The notes under the pieces: generated by a model
Database searches by the model: none
What the model saw: the letters and a program-made list of their open reading frames with translations, nothing else
What the model was told of the DNA's origin: nothing
Made by a program: the position numbers and the translations under genes
Assembly (NCBI GenBank): GCA_965279355.1
Contig: OZ257155.1
Coordinates: forward strand, 4,894,816 to 4,958,815
Direction: 5' to 3'
Length of the DNA stretch: 64,000 nt
From: G965279355 sp965279355
Lineage (GTDB): Bacteria > Pseudomonadota > Alphaproteobacteria > CACIAM-22H2
In this document: positions 7,608-15,633 of the stretch, one piece after another
How the letters are laid out: each line of letters begins with the position of its first letter
How positions within the stretch are numbered: position 1 is the first letter of the stretch

Positions 7608-9725
7608 ATGGCCGTCATACTGATCGTCGAAGACGATGCGTTTATCCGCGAAATAGCGGAGGACATGATTCGGGGCTGGGGGCATCAGACACTTTCAGCC
7701 AGCGACGTGGACGAGGCGCTTTTGCTCCTACGTTCTCCTCAACGTATCGATGCACTTTTTACCGATATCTATCTCAAAACGGCTGTCCTCGGCGGGTGCG
7801 AACTTGCGCAAGAGGCGATCAAGCTCCGGCCGGAACTGCTTGTGCTCTATACGACCGGCAATTTCGTCAGCGACAAAATAAAAACGCTCTTTATCGACGG
7901 CACCCACCTCCTTCGCAAGCCGTATACCCAGGAGCAGCTCCAGGACTCTATTGTCGAGCTGCTTTTACCCCCTGATATCGTCAGAGCGATACCCGGCACA
8001 CTTATCGTCATCGATGGCCTTGCCAACAAGGAGGGTGCCGGCGACCGCCTCGCGGTCAAGCAGGCAGAAGAGACGCTGCTCAAGGCAGATGCTCTGCAGA
8101 GCGCAATTTTCAACAGCGCGAATTTCTCGAGCATTGCCACCGACGCCAGAGGCGTCATTCAGATCTTCAACGTCGGCGCCGAGCGGATGCTGGGCTACAC
8201 GGCAGCCGAGGTGATGAATAAGGTCACACCGGCGGATATCTCCGATCCGCAGGAACTGATCGCGCGTGCCGAAGCGCTCAGCGTTGAACTCGGAACACCA
8301 ATCACGCCGGGCTTTGATGCATTGGTGTTCAAAGCCTCGCGCGGAATCGAGGATATCTATGAGCTGACTTACATTCGCAAGGACGGCAGCCGACTCCCGG
8401 CAGCGGTATCCGTCACGGCTCTCCGCGACGCCCAGAACGCCATTATCGGCTATCTTCTGATCGGCACCGACAACACCGCGCGCAAGCTGGCTGAAGAGGC
8501 GCTGCTCAAAGCAGGCGCGCTGCAAAACGCGATTTTCAACAGCGCCAATTTCTCGAGCATCGCCACCGACGCCAGGGGCGTCATCCAGATCTTCAACGTC
8601 GGCGCCGAGCGGATGCTGGGCTACACGGCCGCCGAGGTGATGAACAGGATCACGCCGGCCGATATCTCCGATCCACAGGAGCTGATCGCGCGCGCCAAAG
8701 CGCTTAGCGTCGAGTTGGGAACGCCGATCACACCGGGCTTCGATGCATTGGTGTTCAAAGCCTCGCGCGGAATCGAGGACATCTATGAGCTGACGTACAT
8801 CCGCAAGGATGGGAGCCGCTTCGGCGCGGTTCTGTCCGTTACGGCCCTGCGCGATGCCCAGAACGCCATCATCGGCTACCTGCTGATCGGCACCGACAAC
8901 ACCGCACGCCAGCAGGTCGAAGCCGAGCGGAAAAAACTTGAGCTAAACCTGCGAGAGGCAAATGAGGAGCTTCAACGGTTTACCTACATCGTCAGCCACG
9001 ACCTGCGCTCGCCCCTTGTCAATATCATGGGCTTCGCCAGCGAAATCGACGTTTGGCAGAAAGAGATTTTCGAGCGGCTTGGAATGCTGCGCCGTCAGGG
9101 CGGAGACGGTCAGAATGCCGAAAAAGATGAGGCGCTTCGCGTCGACGTCGAAGAAGCGCTTGGCTTCATCAAATCGTCCGTTGCAAAAATGGATCGGCTC
9201 ATCGGTGCCCTTCTCAAGCTCTCGCGCGAAGGTCAGCGCCAGTTTCAGCCGCAGTTCGTCGACATGACCCAGTTGATGCACTCCACATTGGAGGCATTGG
9301 CTCACCAGGCGAAGGCCGTTAACGCCAAGGTCAGCATCGGAGACCTTCCGACGATCAGCAGCGATCGGCTTGCCCTCGAACAGGTGTTTTCGAATCTCAT
9401 CGACAACGCGATCAAGTATTTAAAGGCCGGCGTACCCGGAAGCATCGATGTCCAGGGGACTGAATCCGACAGGGCTGTCACCTATGAGGTTAGCGACAAC
9501 GGTCGAGGCATCGATGCACGGGATCGTGAGCGCATCTTCGATCTGTTCCGGCGATCCGGCATTCAGGACCGGCCGGGCGATGGCATCGGTCTCGCTCATG
9601 CGCGAACGCTTGTCCGGGGCCTCGGCGGCTCGATCAAGGTCGAGAGTGAGCCCGGTCGCGGCACGGTGTTCAAAGTGACGCTGCCCAAGAAATGGCCTTT
9701 GCCAATAAGTGAGGTGGCGGCATGA
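7608..9725 (+). CDS. Sensor histidine kinase: REC, duplicated PAS, HisKA, HATPase
   Basis: A 705-residue cytoplasmic signalling protein with no membrane segment. Domains in order are: an N-terminal receiver (residues 1-125, phosphoacceptor Asp53 in FTDIYL); two PAS units (154-295 and 296-437) that are about 91% identical; a HisKA domain with His464 in IVSHDLRSP; and a HATPase (NLIDNAIKY, DNGRGID, GDGIGLAHAR). A receiver at the front suggests it takes phosphate from, or is modulated by, another kinase. The ATG at 7608 follows CGGAAGGG. The stop overlaps the next gene's start (ATGA), giving a three-gene signalling operon with the response regulator and a second kinase. The signal sensed is unknown. 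Confidence 0.93.
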   Translation: MAVILIVEDDAFIREIAEDMIRGWGHQTLSASDVDEALLLLRSPQRIDALFTDIYLKTAVLGGCELAQEAIKLRPELLVLYTTGNFVSDKIKTLFIDGTHLLRKPYTQEQLQDSIVELLLPPDIVRAIPGTLIVIDGLANKEGAGDRLAVKQAEETLLKADALQSAIFNSANFSSIATDARGVIQIFNVGAERMLGYTAAEVMNKVTPADISDPQELIARAEALSVELGTPITPGFDALVFKASRGIEDIYELTYIRKDGSRLPAAVSVTALRDAQNAIIGYLLIGTDNTARKLAEEALLKAGALQNAIFNSANFSSIATDARGVIQIFNVGAERMLGYTAAEVMNRITPADISDPQELIARAKALSVELGTPITPGFDALVFKASRGIEDIYELTYIRKDGSRFGAVLSVTALRDAQNAIIGYLLIGTDNTARQQVEAERKKLELNLREANEELQRFTYIVSHDLRSPLVNIMGFASEIDVWQKEIFERLGMLRRQGGDGQNAEKDEALRVDVEEALGFIKSSVAKMDRLIGALLKLSREGQRQFQPQFVDMTQLMHSTLEALAHQAKAVNAKVSIGDLPTISSDRLALEQVFSNLIDNAIKYLKAGVPGSIDVQGTESDRAVTYEVSDNGRGIDARDRERIFDLFRRSGIQDRPGDGIGLAHARTLVRGLGGSIKVESEPGRGTVFKVTLPKKWPLPISEVAA
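8067..8918 (+). repeat. Head-to-tail intragenic duplication of a 426-bp PAS unit
   Basis: Two consecutive 426-bp units (8067-8492 and 8493-8918) encode 142-residue PAS modules that differ at about 13 positions by my alignment. Most differences cluster at GSRLPAAV versus GSRFGAVL and at the terminal KLA versus QQV. Many synonymous changes separate the units at DNA level, so the duplication is not brand new but the protein has been kept nearly identical. Confidence 0.95.
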
Positions 9726-10159
9726 CCCAACCCATGACGATCGCAATGATCGAAGACGATGAAGGGCATGCCCGCCTGATCGAGAAAAACCTCCGGCGAG
9801 CGGGTGTCCATAACAGGATCGTGCCGCTTGCAGACGGCGCGAGCGCGATCGCGTTTCTGTTCGGGCCCGACGGCGACGGTCTGGTCAATAAAGGACAGCC
9901 ACTGCTGATTATGCTGGACCTGAATCTGCCGGATATGTCCGGCATCGATATCCTCAAGCGCCTCAAGAGCAATGAACATCTCAGGCTGTCACCGGTAGTA
10001 GTGCTGACAACAACCGACGACAAGGTCGAGATCCAGCGCTGCTACGACCACGGCTGCAATGTCTATATCACCAAGCCGGTCGACTATCAGAAATTCGCCA
10101 ATGCAATCCAGCAGTTCGGATTGTTCATGTTTGTCATGCAAGTCCCGGAGGCGATCTGA
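9722..10159 (+). CDS. Single-domain response regulator (Rcp1-like)
   Basis: A 145-residue receiver domain with no output domain. The acidic pocket is IEDDEGH (residues 10-16), the phosphoacceptor is Asp66 in LDLNLPDMSG, the switch Thr lies in VVLTTTDD, and the conserved Lys118 in YITKPVD. The insertion before LLIMLDLNLP is typical of Rcp1-type partners of PAS- or phytochrome-containing kinases. It overlaps the preceding kinase by 4 nt and the following kinase by 1 nt, so it very probably shuttles phosphate between them. Confidence 0.95.
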   Translation: MTQPMTIAMIEDDEGHARLIEKNLRRAGVHNRIVPLADGASAIAFLFGPDGDGLVNKGQPLLIMLDLNLPDMSGIDILKRLKSNEHLRLSPVVVLTTTDDKVEIQRCYDHGCNVYITKPVDYQKFANAIQQFGLFMFVMQVPEAI

Positions 10160-11619
10160 TGCCCTCATCCCGCGCCCGAATTCTCTACATCGACGATGAT
10201 CCCGACCTATGCCAGCTCGTGAAGAAGGATCTGGAACGTCAGGATTACATCGTTGAAATCGCGGCCGACGGTGCCAGCGGCGTTGCCCGGATCGCCCAGG
10301 GGGGCATCGATGTGGTCGCCCTCGACCACTACATGCCGAACCAGGACGGTCTGGAAACCCTGGCGAACATTCGCAATCTGGCGGACCCGCCGCCGGTAAT
10401 CTACGTGACGGCAATGCAGGGAGGCCAGACGGCGGTCGCGGCGCTGAAGGCCGGTGCGTCCGATTACGTTGCCAAGGACGTACAGGGCGAGTTCCGGCCG
10501 CTTCTGCAAAGGGCCATCGGTGTGGCCCTCGATGCGGTCATGTTACGGCATGCAAAGGAAGCGGCCGAAGCGGAAAGCAAGCGCAACTGGCAACTTGCCC
10601 AGTGCATCGTCGACACGATCCGCGATCCCCTGGTGGTCCTCGAACACGACATGACGATCGTGACTGCGAGCGAGGCGTTTTTGAAGATCTTCGGGATTGC
10701 GGAAGCGGAAGCGCGGGGGCGCCGTGTTTCCGAGCTGGGCCAGCACCAGTGGGACGTGCCGACGCTTCGCCATTTGATGGAAAAAGTCATCTCGGAAAAC
10801 AAGCCGATCGAAAGTTTCGAAATCGAAGATGATTTTCCGGGCCTCGGTCGCCGTGTCTTCAGCCTGAATGCCCGGACGATTGTTCAATCGGAGGTCTCAA
10901 CCAATCGGATGCTGCTCGTTTTCGAGGACATCACGGACCGCAAGCGGCGCGAACGCGACGCCCTGACGCTGTCGAACGAAATTTCCCATCGGATCAAGAA
11001 TAACCTGCAGGTCATTATCGGTTTGATCGGATACGAAGCGAGATCGATAGAACAGCCATATGCTCAAGGATATGCGGCGATGCAGGGACGCATCGGAGCG
11101 ATTGCCAAGCTTTACGACCTGATATCCCAGTCCGGCCGTGGCCCGACGATCGCGCTGGATGCCTATCTCAGGGAAATCGCAAAAACCATGTCAGAGAGCC
11201 TGCTTGGAAAAGATTCGGGCATCAGAATAGAGGTCAAGGCCGAAGCGTTGAACCTCAACTCCGAGCGCGCCGTGCCCTTTGGCCTTCTGGTCAACGAGCT
11301 GGCGACGAATGCTGTCAAACACGCATTTCCGAACGGAATAGGGCGTGTCGTGTTGAGCGTCGAACGGGTCGACAACCAGATTGAACTGACCGTCGCGGAC
11401 GATGGTGTGGGCATGAAGGATAGGGCCAAGGCCAGGGATCCGGTGCAGACGTCGGGGAAACGTGGCACCGATTATGTGGCCATCTTCGTGCGTCAGCTGG
11501 GCGGAACGTTTATCCCGTCGATATCGGACGTCGCCGGAACGGTCATCAAAATACGGCTCCCGACGACCAAGGACCTCTCGGTCCCGCCTGCCGGGGGCCC
11601 CGTGCGCGTCGCCGCGTAG
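10159..11619 (+). CDS. Hybrid sensor kinase: REC, PAS, HisKA_2, HATPase
   Basis: A 486-residue cytoplasmic protein. The N-terminal receiver has Asp56 in ALDHYMPNQDG and the TAMQ/AKD pocket. A PAS domain follows (about 150-265), then a HisKA_2 domain with His277 in EISHRIKNNLQV. The HATPase has FGLLVNELATNAVKHAF and ADDGVGM. HisKA_2 kinases with SHR.KNNL are characteristic of alphaproteobacterial stress and light signalling. With a receiver at the front and a free response regulator upstream, it looks like the acceptor end of a phosphorelay that starts with the kinase at 7608. No DNA-binding output is encoded nearby. Confidence 0.93.
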   Translation: MPSSRARILYIDDDPDLCQLVKKDLERQDYIVEIAADGASGVARIAQGGIDVVALDHYMPNQDGLETLANIRNLADPPPVIYVTAMQGGQTAVAALKAGASDYVAKDVQGEFRPLLQRAIGVALDAVMLRHAKEAAEAESKRNWQLAQCIVDTIRDPLVVLEHDMTIVTASEAFLKIFGIAEAEARGRRVSELGQHQWDVPTLRHLMEKVISENKPIESFEIEDDFPGLGRRVFSLNARTIVQSEVSTNRMLLVFEDITDRKRRERDALTLSNEISHRIKNNLQVIIGLIGYEARSIEQPYAQGYAAMQGRIGAIAKLYDLISQSGRGPTIALDAYLREIAKTMSESLLGKDSGIRIEVKAEALNLNSERAVPFGLLVNELATNAVKHAFPNGIGRVVLSVERVDNQIELTVADDGVGMKDRAKARDPVQTSGKRGTDYVAIFVRQLGGTFIPSISDVAGTVIKIRLPTTKDLSVPPAGGPVRVAA

Positions 11620-11630
11620 AAAGGGTCGAT

Positions 11631-11657
11631 CCCGCGCCAGGGCGCCGGCGGGTTTTC
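11631..11657 (+). terminator. Possible intrinsic terminator of the signalling operon
   Basis: CCCGC (11631-11635) can pair with GCGGG (11648-11652), with extra GC pairing inside, and is followed by TTTTC. It lies 12 nt after the stop of the second kinase. The stem is short and imperfect. Confidence 0.35.
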
Positions 11658-11830
11658 TCAGACGCCCTTCACCTTCACATAACTTCCCGGCGCGTCCTCG
11701 ATCGCCTTCAGCTTCCCGTCGCCGGGCTTGCGCGCCGGCACGCCTTCGCCGGCGTGCTTGGCGATCCACTCTTGCCAGTGCGTCCACCACGATCCCGTAT
11801 GGACCTGTGCCGCGTCCAGCCATGAGTCCG
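11658..11830 (-). pseudogene. Fossil of the phaC 3' end
   Basis: Read on the minus strand, this segment encodes the last ~57 residues of a PHB synthase, from about DSWLDAAQVH to APGSYVKVKGV and a stop. Against 12426-12601 (the real phaC end) I count about 14 mismatches and one 3-nt indel in 173 bp. Homology stops abruptly at GAGTCCG (11830), and no start or upstream phaC sequence is present. The hicBA genes lie between this fragment and intact phaC. Confidence 0.9.
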
Positions 11831-11934
11831 CGAAATCGGGGTCAGAGCCCGTTTTCGACCCCCTCAGACCCGCTATTCTTGGAGCCGTGGAGCGAGGACT
11901 GACGCTTGCCGATCAGGAGGCGGGGCGGTAGCCT

Positions 11935-12147
11935 ATGCCCATGAAATTCACGGTAACAATCGATCGAGATGAATCGGGCGCCTGGGTCGCCGAATGCCCT
12001 TCGATACCCGGCTGCGTGAGTCAGGGCAAAACCAAGGCCGAGGCGCTTAAGAACGTCCGCGAGGCCATTGAACTCTGCCTGGAAGTACGCGCTGAGCGCG
12101 GCTTGCCGCTGACCATCGAGACAAAGCAAGTCGAAGTCGCGATCTGA
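11935..12147 (+). CDS. hicB: HicB-family antitoxin (short form)
   Basis: A 70-residue protein with the HicB core: FTVTIDRDESGAWVAECPSIPGCVSQGKTKAEALKNVREAI, a partial RNase-H-like fold. It ends at EVAI without the C-terminal ribbon-helix-helix or HTH of long HicB proteins. It would neutralise HicA by direct binding. AGGAGG occurs at 11915-11920, rather far from the ATG at 11935; an ATG at 11941 is the alternative. It overlaps the toxin gene by 1 nt, antitoxin first. The block from 11831 to 12425 is bounded on both sides by phaC 3' sequence. Confidence 0.92.
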   Translation: MPMKFTVTIDRDESGAWVAECPSIPGCVSQGKTKAEALKNVREAIELCLEVRAERGLPLTIETKQVEVAI

Positions 12148-12374
12148 TGCCCGAACTGCCGAGGTTGAGCGGGCGGGTCGTCGTGAAGGTTTTCGAACGG
12201 GATGGCTGGCAGATTGTCCGCCAGAAGGGCAGCCACATTATTCTTGTCAAAGAAGGCAGTTGGGCGACGCTTTCGGTGCCGGATCATCGCGAGGTTGCGC
12301 CTGGGACGCTACGCAGCCTGATCCGCGCGAGCGGGCTCTCGGCCGATCGTTTTCTCTTACTTGCCAAGAAATAG
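12147..12374 (+). CDS. hicA: HicA-family mRNA interferase toxin
   Basis: A 75-residue double-stranded-RNA-binding-fold toxin of the HicA/YcfA family. It has the signature LSGRVVVKVFERDGW followed by the catalytic-His segment QKGSHIILVK (His32) and the late VPDHREVAPGTLRSLIR. Family members cleave mRNA and are held in check by HicB. All the residues expected of an active toxin are present, so the module appears functional rather than decayed. A 6-bp hairpin (12401-12415) follows before the convergent phaC. Confidence 0.93.
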   Translation: MPELPRLSGRVVVKVFERDGWQIVRQKGSHIILVKEGSWATLSVPDHREVAPGTLRSLIRASGLSADRFLLLAKK

Positions 12375-12425
12375 TCAGTACGACGACTGAGCGGATTTGC
12401 CGGCAAGAGTTGCCGCGTATCAGCG

Positions 12426-14270
12426 TCAGCAGACCCCCTTCACCTTCACATAACTCCCCGGCGCGTTCTCGATCGCCTTCAGCTTCCCGTCGCCGGGCTT
12501 GCGCGCCGGCACGTCTTCGCCCGCGTGCTTGGCGATCCAGTCCTGCCAGTGCGGCCACCAGGAGCCCGCATGGACCTGCGCCGCGTCGAGCCAGGAGTCC
12601 GGGCTTGGCGGGGTGCGTTTGCCGGTCCAGTAGCTGTATTTGTTGGCGGCGGGCGGGTTGACCACGCCGGCGATGTGGCCGGAGGCGGCCAGCACGAACT
12701 CGACCGGGCCCTCGTACATCTGCGTCGCCACGTACGTGGATTTCCACGGCGCGATGTGGTCTTCGCGGGTGGAGAGGATGTAGACCGGCACCTTGATCTT
12801 GGTGAGGTCGATCTTGGTGCCGAGCAGCTTGATCTCGCCGGCACTCAGCCGGTTCTCCTGGTACATCTTGCGGAGATAGAAGCTGTGCATGGCGGCCGGC
12901 ATGCGCGTGGAATCCGAATTCCAGTACAGCAGGTCGAACGGGAAGGGGTCCTTGCCCATCAGGTAGTTGTTGATGACGAACGACCAGATGAGATCGTTGG
13001 CGCGCAGCATGTTGAACGTGGTCGCCATCTCGCGGCCTTCGAGATAGCCGCGCTCGTTCATCTTCTCTTCCAGTGAGGCCAGCTGCTCCTCGTCGATGAA
13101 CACCGACAGTTCGCCGGCCTCCTCGAAATCGACCATCGAGGTGAGGAAGGTGGCGCTGACGACGCGGTCATCCTTGCGCGCCGCCATGAAGGCCAGCGTG
13201 CAGGCGAGCAAGGTGCCGCCAAGGCAGTAGCCGACGACGTTCGCCTGCTTCTCTCCGGTCGCCTTCTCGATGGCATCCAGCGCCGCCAGCGGTCCCTCGA
13301 CCATGTAGTCGTCGAAGCTCTTGTCGGACAGCTTCTCGTCGGGGTTCACCCACGAGATCACGAACACGGTGTGGCCCTGCTCGACGGCCCATTTGATGTA
13401 CGAATTCTTGTCGCGCAGATCCAGGATGTAGAACTTGTTGATCCATGGCGGGATGATCAGCAGCGGGCGCTGGGCGACCTTCTCGGTCGTGGGCGTGTAC
13501 TGGATGAGCTGCATCAGGTCGTTCTGGAACACGACCTTGCCGGGCGTCACGGCGATGTTCTCGCCGACCTTGAACGCCTCCATGTCGGTCATCTTGATCG
13601 CCAGCTTGCCCTTGCCCTTCTCGAGATCCTCGAGCAGGTGCGACAGGCCCTTGAGCAGGTTCTCGCCGCCGGTCTCGATGGTGCGCTTGAGCACCTCCGG
13701 GTTGGTCATGGCGAAATTGCTGGGCGCCATCGCATCGACGAACTGGCGGGTATAGAAATCCACCTTCTTGGCGGTCTTGTCGTCGAGGCCCTCGACGTCG
13801 CGCACCATCGACTGCATCCAGCGCGCCGACAGCAGGTAGGACTGCTTGATGTAGTCGAAGACGTAGTTCTCGTCCCAGAGGGAATCCTTGAAGCGGCGGT
13901 CCTCGGGCGAGGGCTGCACGACCGGCTTGGTCGGCTCGCCCAGCATCTTGCGCGTCGTCGTCTGCCAGAGCGTCATGTAGTCCGCCCACAGCGAGATCTG
14001 CGCCTGCACCAGACGCGCCGGGTTGGCCATGATGCGCGCCGTCATGTCGAAGAAGGCCTGGCCGATATTCAGCGGATCGGTGGCCGGCATCTCCGGCGTG
14101 GCTTTCGTCTGGCGCGTGAGGAAGTCGCTGACCAGGTTCTGACTCTGCTCGGCGATGCGGGTCATGATCCGCGAGAGTTCCATCGGATCGGGAAACTTCA
14201 CCTCTTCCTCTGGGGCGGCGGTTTTGCCGGGGCGGGGCGTTTTGCCCGTGGGCGCCGATTGATCAGCCAT
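12426..14270 (-). CDS. phaC: Class I poly(3-hydroxyalkanoate) synthase PhaC
   Basis: Polymerises (R)-3-hydroxyacyl-CoA, mainly 3-hydroxybutyryl-CoA, into PHB granules. The 614-residue protein has the lipase-like box GYCLGG with nucleophile Cys349, an Asp in TREDHIAPW and the catalytic His in AASGHIAGVVNPP. The conserved segment is PLLIIPPWINKFYILDL, and the N-terminal region covers MTARIMANPARL. This is the usual class I length. No phaA, phaB or phasin gene is adjacent. The last codons differ slightly from the fossil copy at 11658-11830 (one extra Cys before the stop). Confidence 0.97.
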   Translation of the reverse strand: MADQSAPTGKTPRPGKTAAPEEEVKFPDPMELSRIMTRIAEQSQNLVSDFLTRQTKATPEMPATDPLNIGQAFFDMTARIMANPARLVQAQISLWADYMTLWQTTTRKMLGEPTKPVVQPSPEDRRFKDSLWDENYVFDYIKQSYLLSARWMQSMVRDVEGLDDKTAKKVDFYTRQFVDAMAPSNFAMTNPEVLKRTIETGGENLLKGLSHLLEDLEKGKGKLAIKMTDMEAFKVGENIAVTPGKVVFQNDLMQLIQYTPTTEKVAQRPLLIIPPWINKFYILDLRDKNSYIKWAVEQGHTVFVISWVNPDEKLSDKSFDDYMVEGPLAALDAIEKATGEKQANVVGYCLGGTLLACTLAFMAARKDDRVVSATFLTSMVDFEEAGELSVFIDEEQLASLEEKMNERGYLEGREMATTFNMLRANDLIWSFVINNYLMGKDPFPFDLLYWNSDSTRMPAAMHSFYLRKMYQENRLSAGEIKLLGTKIDLTKIKVPVYILSTREDHIAPWKSTYVATQMYEGPVEFVLAASGHIAGVVNPPAANKYSYWTGKRTPPSPDSWLDAAQVHAGSWWPHWQDWIAKHAGEDVPARKPGDGKLKAIENAPGSYVKVKGVC

Positions 14271-14452
14271 GATCGCACCGTTTCTGAACGCACCGATTCT
14301 GGGTGCGGCGGGTTTCGAGAGTGGGCTAAATCCGGGGTATGCCTCTGATTCTTATCCGATTTAGGCCCCATTATCATGGACAAAATGTGGTAAAAAATTC
14401 GCTTACGCCCCGCGTTGCTGTGCAGCGCGGCTATCCATTGGAAGGAACAGGG

Positions 14453-15280
14453 TTGTTGCGCCGCACCTGCCGCATCGCAACAGGAAGATTGCCGGGGTTT
14501 GCGGTCGTTCTGACGGCCGCTTTGACCCTTGGCGCGTGCTCCAGCGTGCCCGATGCGTTGAACCCGGTGGAGTGGTATGGCGGTGTCGAGCGCCTCTTCA
14601 CCGGTGATCCGTCGCAGCAGCATATCGAGCCGCCGCCGGCCGAAGGCCGCACCTATCCCAATCTTGCTACGGTCCCGAAGCCGCCGCGCATTGCACCCGG
14701 CGCCGCCGCCGCGCGCGCGGAGGAAGTCGAGGAATTGACCCGCAACCGCGACAGCACCATCGATGCGGATCGCGCGTTGCGCACGGCCGGTACGTTCCCC
14801 GCGGCACCGCCGCCACCGGCGCAGATCGAGCCGGTTCCAACGGCACCGGCGCAGCAGCGCGCTCCTGTTGTGGCGTCCCGTTCCTATAGTCCGCCGGTTG
14901 CCGCCGCGCCGCGCCCGGCGCAAGCAGCGCCATCGATGGCACAGGCGGCACCGCCGAGCGCCGCGCCACCGGTGCGCGCGATGACTAGCCAGCGGCTGGA
15001 GTCGATTTCATTCCCGCCGTTGGGCCTCGTGGCATCATCGCGCGTGCAGACCGTGCTGCAGCAGGCGGCGTCGATCGCGCAGGCGCGCGGCGGGCGGGTG
15101 AAGGTCGTGCCGGTGACGATCACCCGCCAGACGGTGCAGCGCGAATTCTCGCAGGCCCGCCGCAACGCGATCCTGCAGACCCTGGTCCAGTCCGGCCTGT
15201 CGCTGGATCGCATCGAGATCGGCGACGATCTCGGCCGCCGCGTCGATCTCTACGACGTGCTGGTGGAATACCCGGCCTGA
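14453..15280 (+). CDS. Proline/alanine-rich lipoprotein with C-terminal OmpA-like fold
   Basis: About 275 residues. The proposed TTG start at 14453, 5 nt after GGAAGGA, gives a clean lipoprotein signal peptide with lipobox LTLGACSS. The in-frame ATG at 14339 would add residues read from an AT-rich promoter-like stretch. After the lipid anchor come a Pro/Ala-rich linker (roughly residues 75-190) and a C-terminal globular part (RGGRVKVVPVT, RNAILQTLVQSGL) that recalls OmpA/MotB-type or SPOR-like envelope domains. It is divergent from phaC, and its stop overlaps the start of the next small gene. Confidence 0.75.
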   Translation: MLRRTCRIATGRLPGFAVVLTAALTLGACSSVPDALNPVEWYGGVERLFTGDPSQQHIEPPPAEGRTYPNLATVPKPPRIAPGAAAARAEEVEELTRNRDSTIDADRALRTAGTFPAAPPPPAQIEPVPTAPAQQRAPVVASRSYSPPVAAAPRPAQAAPSMAQAAPPSAAPPVRAMTSQRLESISFPPLGLVASSRVQTVLQQAASIAQARGGRVKVVPVTITRQTVQREFSQARRNAILQTLVQSGLSLDRIEIGDDLGRRVDLYDVLVEYPA

Positions 15281-15456
15281 TGTTCGATCCGGTCACTCTG
15301 GTCATCTTTGCAGTCGGGGGTGTCGCGAGCTTCCTCGTGGCGCGCTATGTGCGGCGGCGGTTCCTGGACGCACCGCGCAAGCAGAACCTTGCGGAGACCG
15401 CTCCGACACGCCAGCTGCGCCGCGCTGCCCGCCGGGCGCAGACGAAGCGGGATTAG
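15280..15456 (+). CDS. 58-residue single-pass membrane protein
   Basis: The ATG shares one base with the preceding lipoprotein's stop (TGATG), a translational-coupling arrangement. The product begins MFDPVTLVIFAVGGVASFLV, a transmembrane helix, and ends in a strongly basic cytoplasmic tail (RRRFLDAPRKQ, RRAARRAQTKRD). It may be an accessory of the lipoprotein. No homologue is recognised. A direct repeat and the 112-bp palindromic element follow it. Confidence 0.65.
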   Translation: MFDPVTLVIFAVGGVASFLVARYVRRRFLDAPRKQNLAETAPTRQLRRAARRAQTKRD

Positions 15457-15470
15457 CCCCCTCAGCACCC

Positions 15471-15506
15471 TTCTTGATTGTCATCCCATTCTTGATTGTC
15501 ATCCCA
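15471..15506 (+). repeat. 18-bp tandem direct repeat at the edge of palindromic repeat copy 4
   Basis: TTCTTGATTGTCATCCCA occurs twice in a row (15471-15488, 15489-15506). The second unit runs into the left end of the 112-bp element. It looks like a slippage or staggered-cut duplication of the element's terminus and flank. Confidence 0.9.
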
Positions 15507-15608
15507 GCGAAAGCTGGGACCCATGTAACCCGCTTTCTCCGCAGTCACCCCGGAACGTCCTTGTGGCGAACACCCAACGGCTGGGTCCCAGCTTTCGCTG
15601 GGATGACA
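15497..15608 (+). repeat. 112-bp palindromic repeat, copy 4
   Basis: Same orientation as the copies at 2003-2114 and 5790-5901. It has identical terminal 20-plus-bp inverted arms and the interior CGGAACGTCCTTGTGG. It lies between convergent genes (the small membrane protein and an EamA transporter). Confidence 0.9.
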
Positions 15609-15633
15609 GATGTTGAAATTGATGAGCGGGGCG

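Noticed and set aside
8067..8918. The duplicated PAS unit as a transposon or assembly error
   Set aside because: The units differ at many silent positions and stay in frame, which argues for a true older duplication rather than a misassembly.
11191..11823. Minus-strand open frame antisense to the second kinase and running through the phaC fossil
   Set aside because: It is in a different frame from the phaC remnant and has a shadow-type composition; only the fossil segment 11658-11830 is meaningful.
12375..12425. Hairpin CGGCAA/TTGCCG (12401-12415) after hicA as a terminator
   Set aside because: The stem is only 6 bp with no T-tract; it was mentioned with hicA but is not strong enough as a separate feature.
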